Assembly: GCA_027625915.1 (NCBI GenBank)
Contig: JANTQA010000060.1
Location: forward strand, 62,001-126,000
Length of the DNA: 64,000 nt
Reading direction: 5' to 3'
DNA from: Anaeramoeba flamelloides
Taxonomy: Eukaryota > Metamonada > Anaeramoebidae
The stretch's first letter is position 1. Each line of letters begins with the position of its first letter. Below, piece by piece: positions 58,587-64,000 of the stretch. A model generated the notes under the pieces. The model was not told the origin of the DNA. It saw only the letters and a list, made by a program, of their open reading frames with translations, and searched no databases. Position numbers and translations under genes: made by a program.

Positions 58587-59182
58587 ATGACAAATTTTCA
58601 TTTCTTATTCGAAGATAAAAAAAATTTTAACCACTTTAAAAAGAAGATTCAAAAAATATTAGAACAATATTCAAAAATTATTACAAATATAAAAAAAAAC
58701 AAATTAAAAAAAAAAAAGATGATAGAAACCCGTGCTAAAAACGAAAAGGAAAAGAAAAGTGGAAATGAAAACATGAATAAAAAGAAAAAAATAATAATTA
58801 ACCCAGATAACGAAAAATCATTTGAAAAGGAATTTCATATAAAATTCCCTAAAAAAATCATCAGAGAATATCAAAAAAATCATGGATATATTTTTGTTCA
58901 TTATAAATTAGGATCATCCTCAAATTTTAAACTTCCAAGTTTAATACATGTTACACATCACAGCATTGAAATGATTAGTTTTAATAAAAGAATAATATAT
59001 GGAATTGGCTTAAATACGAAAGTAAGGATTTTTATTTATTTATTTTTTTGATTTTAGATTCTTCAATTGTGATGTTTTAAAATTATTTTTAATTTTTATA
59101 TCATTAGAAAACAATTGAAATCACAAATTGTGGTTTTCTTTCAAAATTTAATTCAGAGAAATTGTTTAATTTAAATTATTGA
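58587..59182 (+). CDS. small lysine-rich protein with a C-terminal PH-like (?) domain, two exons
   Basis: Exon 1 (58587-59021, 145 codons) and exon 2 (59108-59182) join in phase 0 over an 86-nt GT-AG intron (donor AAA|GTAAGG, acceptor CATTAG), giving 169 residues. The N-terminal half is Lys-rich and helical (KKKIQKILEQYSKIITNIKK). The C-terminal half is beta-rich and conserved-looking: GYIFVHYKLGSSSN, LPSLIHVTHHSIEMISFN, IIYGIGLNTK, then after the intron KTIEITNCGFLSKF. The strand pattern would suit a small PH/FERM-C-like sheet, but that is inference. The neighbour at 55669 has the same core (GYFIVNFSL, VLIQITEFLIKIT, YYSIGKNSK) with its donor at the same residue, so the two are paralogues. 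There is no signal peptide. Confidence 0.55.
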
Positions 59183-59529
59183 AGAATGTGGTACAATAAT
59201 CCAAAATAATACACAAATTACCTCAATAGAGATACTTATATTCATGATAAAAATAGAATATAAACTAAATCTTGCAATTTATACAAAAAATATTTCAATT
59301 TTGAAATTAGATGAAGGTATCAATAATTTTTTCCTAACTCCCCATTCTATAAAGAAAATCCAATAATTTGGGATTAAATAATTAATTCAAATTAACAAAA
59401 ATAATAAGAATAATATCTTTGATATTATTCAAAATAAAGAATAATTATTTGTCATCCCATTGGTTAATGGTAAAGAAAATTATGATTCTTTATTAAAATT
59501 TCTAAACAAAAATTTCTGAAATTAGGTGA
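59183..59529. other. intergenic spacer, nothing recognised
   Basis: 3' flank of the small lysine-rich gene. AT-rich with no frame of note. Confidence 0.5.
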
Positions 59530-59780
59530 GATTCGTCAAGTGTCGTAGAGTACCATTCTTTCTTTTTATTTCAAAAATTAAAAAAAAAACTAAGGAAAAG
59601 TGTCATTAGAGTGCCTAGTTTTTACAGAATTCAAAAGAATTGAGTAAAATCAAAGATTTTATCTATTCATTTGAATTCTGGAAAAGATAACGGTGATGTG
59701 TTAAGTTTTTTTCAATTTAAAAAATAAACCGAAAATTTATTTAATTTTCAGTTTATTTCTTAAATTAAAAAAAACCTAAT
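59530..59780. repeat. hairpin repeat cluster with GTAGAGTACC / AGAGTGCCTAG tags, copy 4
   Basis: Tags GTCAAGTGTCGTAGAGTACC (59535-59554) and GTGTCATTAGAGTGCCTAG (~59600-59618) precede two hairpins. One is at ~59625-59685 (arms CAGAATTCAAAAGAATTGAG / CTATTCATTTGAATTCTG). The other, at 59702-59779, has arms TTAAGTTTTTTTCAATTTAA / TTAAATTAAAAAAAACCTAA around AATAAACCGAAAATTTATTT. Same plan as at 12900, 19179 and 53581. Confidence 0.65.
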
Positions 59781-61604
59781 GGTTTTAAATGAAAATTAAT
59801 TTCCTTCCTTCAAAATATTAAAAAAAAAAAAAATTACAAAATTTTTCAAAAAAATTTAAAATTTTGATTCAATTATTTTAAAATTTCAAAAAAAATTGAT
59901 TTATTTTATCAGAATTATAGGATTTTAGGAATTTTTTATTAACTTTTCATTTTTTTGAAGGAATAATAACCCCCTTTTCCAATTATTTTTTCTTAAATAC
60001 TTTCCCCCAACTAAATATTAATTCCAAGATCTTTATATATATTTTTAAACTCAAACTTTTTATTTGTAAAAATTACAAGTAAATAATTCTAGACAACTAC
60101 TAATAAGAAAGAGATCAGAACACAAAAAAGTTTAGGATAGTGTTGTAGCCACTGTGGAAAGATTTTGGGAAATAATTAGGTTATTAGGCAAAGTTTGAAA
60201 ATTTTCTGATCTTTTTATTTCCAATTCTATTTAAATAAAATAGGAAGTATTTTACTAATAAATTAGACTCTAAAAATAATTTTTAAAGTGGTTTTAGATG
60301 AGTTTAACCAATTTTTTTAGGTAAGTTGGTAAATTTTCTAAAAAAACCCGAAAAAAAAATTTACCCTAAATTTTTTAACTTCTTATTTCAAGTAATTTAT
60401 GATAGCTGGACTTGGTTTTTTTATTAGTTGACTTTTAGTAACTTTAATTTCAAATTTTATTTCCAAGATCAAATTTTTTAAAAAAGTGAAAGAAATTTTT
60501 TCTTTGTTTTAAACGATTACATATACTTAGGCATACCCTTGGTCAATCTTTTGAATTTAATTTGTTGATTGGATAACCAAAAAAAAAGGTTTTTTTTATT
60601 TTTTTTCCTTTTCTTTCTTTTCAACATTAACAAAAAATAATCAAACTAAAGTTTAAATTTAACTTAAATACAAAACCCTTTTGTCAAAGAAAATCCACAG
60701 TTACTCTCCTAATTTCTCATTAAGCACCTATTTTTGATTTTTATTATTTGTGAATTTCATTATGTTTTTATATTTTTTTCATTTAAATAAGTTCTCTAAA
60801 AAACTCGTTTAATATTTATTATAAAACCATTAATTGAGATAAGAGCACAAAAACTTTTTCTAAATTTTCCAATTTCCATTTCAGAAATCGAGAAACACAT
60901 TTTAGATACACAAAATTTTTTGATTGTGGATCTTTCAAAAAAAATCAAAAATTAAGCAACTGATAACAATTTGAAGAAAAATACAAAACCTAAAGAACAC
61001 TAAACAATTTCTCAAACATGATCGTTCTTTGAAAAAGAAAATACAAATATTTTTTTCAAATTACCAATAAAAAAATAATTTTTTATCACAACACACAATT
61101 CGAGAGAAGTTTTCTTGGTGTTTACTGAACCACTTTTCTTCTTTGGCTACTTTCTAAAATTATTCACCTTGGAAAAGTGAAGATTATAATGAAAAAAAGC
61201 AAGATTACATTTTTTGTTCAACAAATTGGAAAATAGTTTTACTTTATTTTCATTTTCCTATTTGAATATTCTTATAGTCTCTTAACAAATCTCAACCTAT
61301 TTCTTTGATAACTCTATTTGTGAAAAAAAACAGGAAAATGTTGTGAATTTTTTTTTGTTTAATAATTCAAATACAATTAATCTGCAAAAAACACTCAAGT
61401 TTCTGTTTGTTAAGAAATTAAAGATTTTCCAAGAAAAATTTCAGGAAATTAAACTTAAACAAAAAATTCTTTCTTAGTTTTTTGATTTTTGTATATTTAA
61501 CACTAATTCTGTAATTCTCCACGTTGTCTTAAAAAACTTTTGCAAATATCAGTTAAATTACAAAGTCAGGATCAAGTAAATTTTCTACTATTTGGATCAA
61601 AAAA
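59781..61604. other. intergenic spacer, nothing recognised
   Basis: AT-rich sequence, stops in all frames. Nothing is supported. Confidence 0.5.
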
Positions 61605-61990
61605 TCATTTTGTGTATTTTTTTAACAAAAAAATGAAAGAAAGAACTATTAGTTTTAGAAACGTAAACTCGAACATACTAATATAGAAAAATGGAAATGA
61701 AAAAGAAAAATAACCATGTTTTTGTAACTAAAAAATTAAGATCATTTCAAACACTCTCAACAAACAATTCTAACTTAAGAAGGCCGTATATACTATGATT
61801 GTTGACCATTGGGTTACTTAAATTCCTGCTTTGTTTTTATAAATCATAAAAATCCTTACAAAGATATTCTTATTTTCATTCAGTTTTTTCTTAAATTAAA
61901 GTTTTACAAGAATACTTTCAAGACTACTATTTACTCTGTTTGGTATTTTGAACAGAACACAACCTTACCAAATACCCAAAATCTTTTTAT
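61605..61990. repeat. dispersed repeat G, copy 2
   Basis: Collinear with 28975-29340 (see that entry): AGAAACGTAAACTCGAACAT, ATCATTTCAAACACTCTCAA, GGGTTACTTAAATTCC and ATTTTGAACAGAACACAACC are the clearest shared blocks. Confidence 0.45.
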
Positions 61991-64000
61991 TATTTGTTTT
62001 TTTTGATAATTTTTCTTGTCTGTGGAGTTTTCTCAAAATAGAATTGTTTGATTCAATATAAATTGTATTGGAGTGTTGTGTGAGAAACTTTTTATGGAAT
62101 TTATATTCAAAGATCGAACGAAATTAATTTACAAAAATTAATCAGGTTTTTGTATTCTTATAAAAAATTTGTTGTCCGAAATAAGAAGATAAAAATGAAC
62201 TAACTTTTCGATGAATTTATCATTTTCACTTGATCGTTTAAAACATAATTTATAAAAATGAAAAAAAAAATAATCCAAAATTTTTGAATTTTACTTTTTT
62301 TTTGAAAAATTGTCAAAAAATGAGAAATTGAGTCTTAAAAATCCCAATTTATATCAAAAAATTAAAAAACATGATGAAATTAGACAACACTTAGTTAAAT
62401 AATTGTATTTGATCAATTTTGATTAAAAATTTTTTTTCGGGTAAATTTTTTTTTTGGGTTTTTTTAGAAAATTTAATAAGCACTCATTTTTTTACGACTT
62501 TTTTAATCTCATAAATCTCAAAAGATCGCCGTGCTCAAGGATTTACGATATTGGAAAATTAATTTGGTTCACAGTACTCAATTATTTGATCAATAGACGA
62601 CAAAGAAAAAAGTCCTTCAATTTTCTCATAAAGGTTGGAAATTGAATCAATTCTCTTTCTTTGTTTAAAAAAAAATGCATAAAATCAAACAGTATTTTTG
62701 TTTTTGGTTTTGGTTCAAAAGAAATCAATATCATTTTTAAAAAAATTAAAAAACGTTTGGTCTCTTTTTTCTTTGAAAAAAGGAGAGAAGAGACCATTAA
62801 TAAAAATTTTTTAAGATATAAAAAACAAATCTACAAATTTTAGAAAAAAATTAAAAAAAAAATTTTTTATTTTACTACATCAAGTTAAGAATTTCTTAGA
62901 GAAATGTTCAAAATCAGTCACTGTTAAGAACACATAGTAGATGTGGGATTTATGTTTGATCACCTTCTGATGTTTCTTAACAACATGAAATAAAAAGGGA
63001 GATAGAGACTCATTGGAAAGTTGTACGATCAAGTTTGTCTCTGTTGGATTTTAAACCAAGTTTTGTCTCTAATGATGAAAATGTAAAATTTAACTTCATT
63101 ATTTTGAGTCTGGAAGGGGATCCAAAATGGGGATTGTCATAAGGTCATTTTTGAACTAATGAAACAATATAAGATGCTATTTATTTTTGGAACTCAGGAT
63201 CTAACTCCACAAGAAAATAAAAAATCAAACAAATTTAAACAAGTAAAAACCACCTGTTATTTTTCAATGGTAATTTGAAGACATTTGATCTTCAAAGGAT
63301 CTTTTTCTTCCTAATGTAGTTATCGAAAACACTGATATTATTCTAGTGCTAAGATGATATTAATCCTCTTTCTTCGAACTCCTCAATATCATCTTATATC
63401 ACTCCGAACAATATCATATTTCTCATTCTTCCAGGCCAAAATCGTAACATAACAAAGTTATTGTTTCCAAATTGAACCAATAAAGACTGTAATGATATTT
63501 TATAATATACAATCGATTAGAATTACTATTGTATTTTTTATTTAATTTATAAAATGTAAATAAGATTTATAATATATAAATTATCTTTAATATTTATAAA
63601 TATACATTAATTTTTTTTTTTTTTTTTGTTTAAATACATCACTACAAGGAAAATTTAAACACCGAAAATTAAAGTTAACCAAAACTATACATAGGATTTC
63701 AGTTATACTTCTTTTATAAATTATTTTTTCAAAGTTATCATAATTTTAAGTAATAAAAAAAGGATAGCTATTAAACTCATGAAAATCTGAATACCCCCCT
63801 TTTCAAAAATACCGACTTTTGAAAAAACAACTATTTTTGGGGTATTTTTTTAATGAAAAAAGTTGAAATGAATTAATTTTTGATTGAACATTAAGATTGA
63901 AAAAAGAATAAATGTTAAAGCAATTTGCAGAAAAAAACCGGGAACGTATATAAAAACTCAAACATGGAAAAAAATAAAATGATAAAAAATATTCCAAAAA
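61991..64000. other. right-edge spacer with a mixed-composition patch
   Basis: AT-rich overall. Between ~62890 and 63480 the composition is less extreme, with words such as GGAAGGGGATCCAAAATGGG and short open pieces on the + strand (for example CHKVIFELMKQYKMLFIFGT), but stops interrupt. It could be a decayed gene or an old element. A frame at 62454-62645 is similarly inconclusive. Nothing is called. Confidence 0.35.

Noticed and set aside
62454-62843. Two overlapping small plus-strand frames near the right edge
   Set aside because: Short, homopolymer-rich at both ends, no domain or splice signals that support them.
1-64000. CRISPR array, tRNA or rRNA genes, and virus-like elements
   Set aside because: No evenly spaced direct repeats with unique spacers, no T-loop/acceptor pairs, no conserved rRNA blocks, and no capsid, integrase or envelope-like frames were seen by eye.

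Overview
This is strongly AT-rich, intron-bearing eukaryotic nuclear DNA from a protist. Genes are sparse and separated by kilobases of homopolymer-rich sequence. Introns are GT-AG and run from about 85 nt to 4 kb. TAA and TGA both serve as stops. Lys/Asn/Glu runs interrupt otherwise conserved proteins. A complete [FeFe]-hydrogenase points to an anaerobic or microaerophilic host. An anaeramoebid or another anaerobic amoeba is my guess (inference only). I see no tRNA, rRNA, CRISPR array or bacterial operon.

Layout. 1-5 kb: a possible partial exon, a small unknown minus-strand gene, a dispersed repeat and a cluster of MITE-like elements. 5.0-10.4 kb (-): a 1785-residue C2-like / coiled-coil / DIL-domain protein. 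16.1-17.8 kb (+): a two-exon M18 aspartyl aminopeptidase. 19.9-28.1 kb (-): by my splicing, one four-exon gene for a 1282-residue cysteine-rich type I membrane protein, with every intron in phase 2 and two of them exactly at repeat boundaries. 30.3-40.9 kb (+): by my splicing, one five-exon gene for a 1168-residue fusion of a WD40 propeller, a 2Fe-2S ferredoxin domain, a [FeFe]-hydrogenase and a C-terminal flavodoxin. This is the most interesting item in the window. Its two largest introns hold a decayed Tc1-like DD34E transposon and three MITE-like elements. 49.0-50.2 kb (+): an unknown Asn/Thr-rich protein. 54.2-54.7 kb (-): a LINE-type reverse transcriptase remnant. 55.7-59.2 kb (+): two neighbouring genes that share a small domain and an intron position.

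The spacers are rich in non-coding repeats. I separate five MITE-like inverted-repeat families, a family of long hairpins tagged by a GTAGAGTGCCTAG-type motif, and two longer dispersed repeats.

The genes do not form a pathway. The hydrogenase fusion would take electrons from ferredoxin or flavodoxin and reduce protons, perhaps docked to partners by the WD40 propeller. The cysteine-rich protein should sit on the cell surface. The DIL protein is probably a cytoskeletal or membrane adaptor. All exon joins were made by eye from reading frame, splice dinucleotides and family alignment. I ran no database search.
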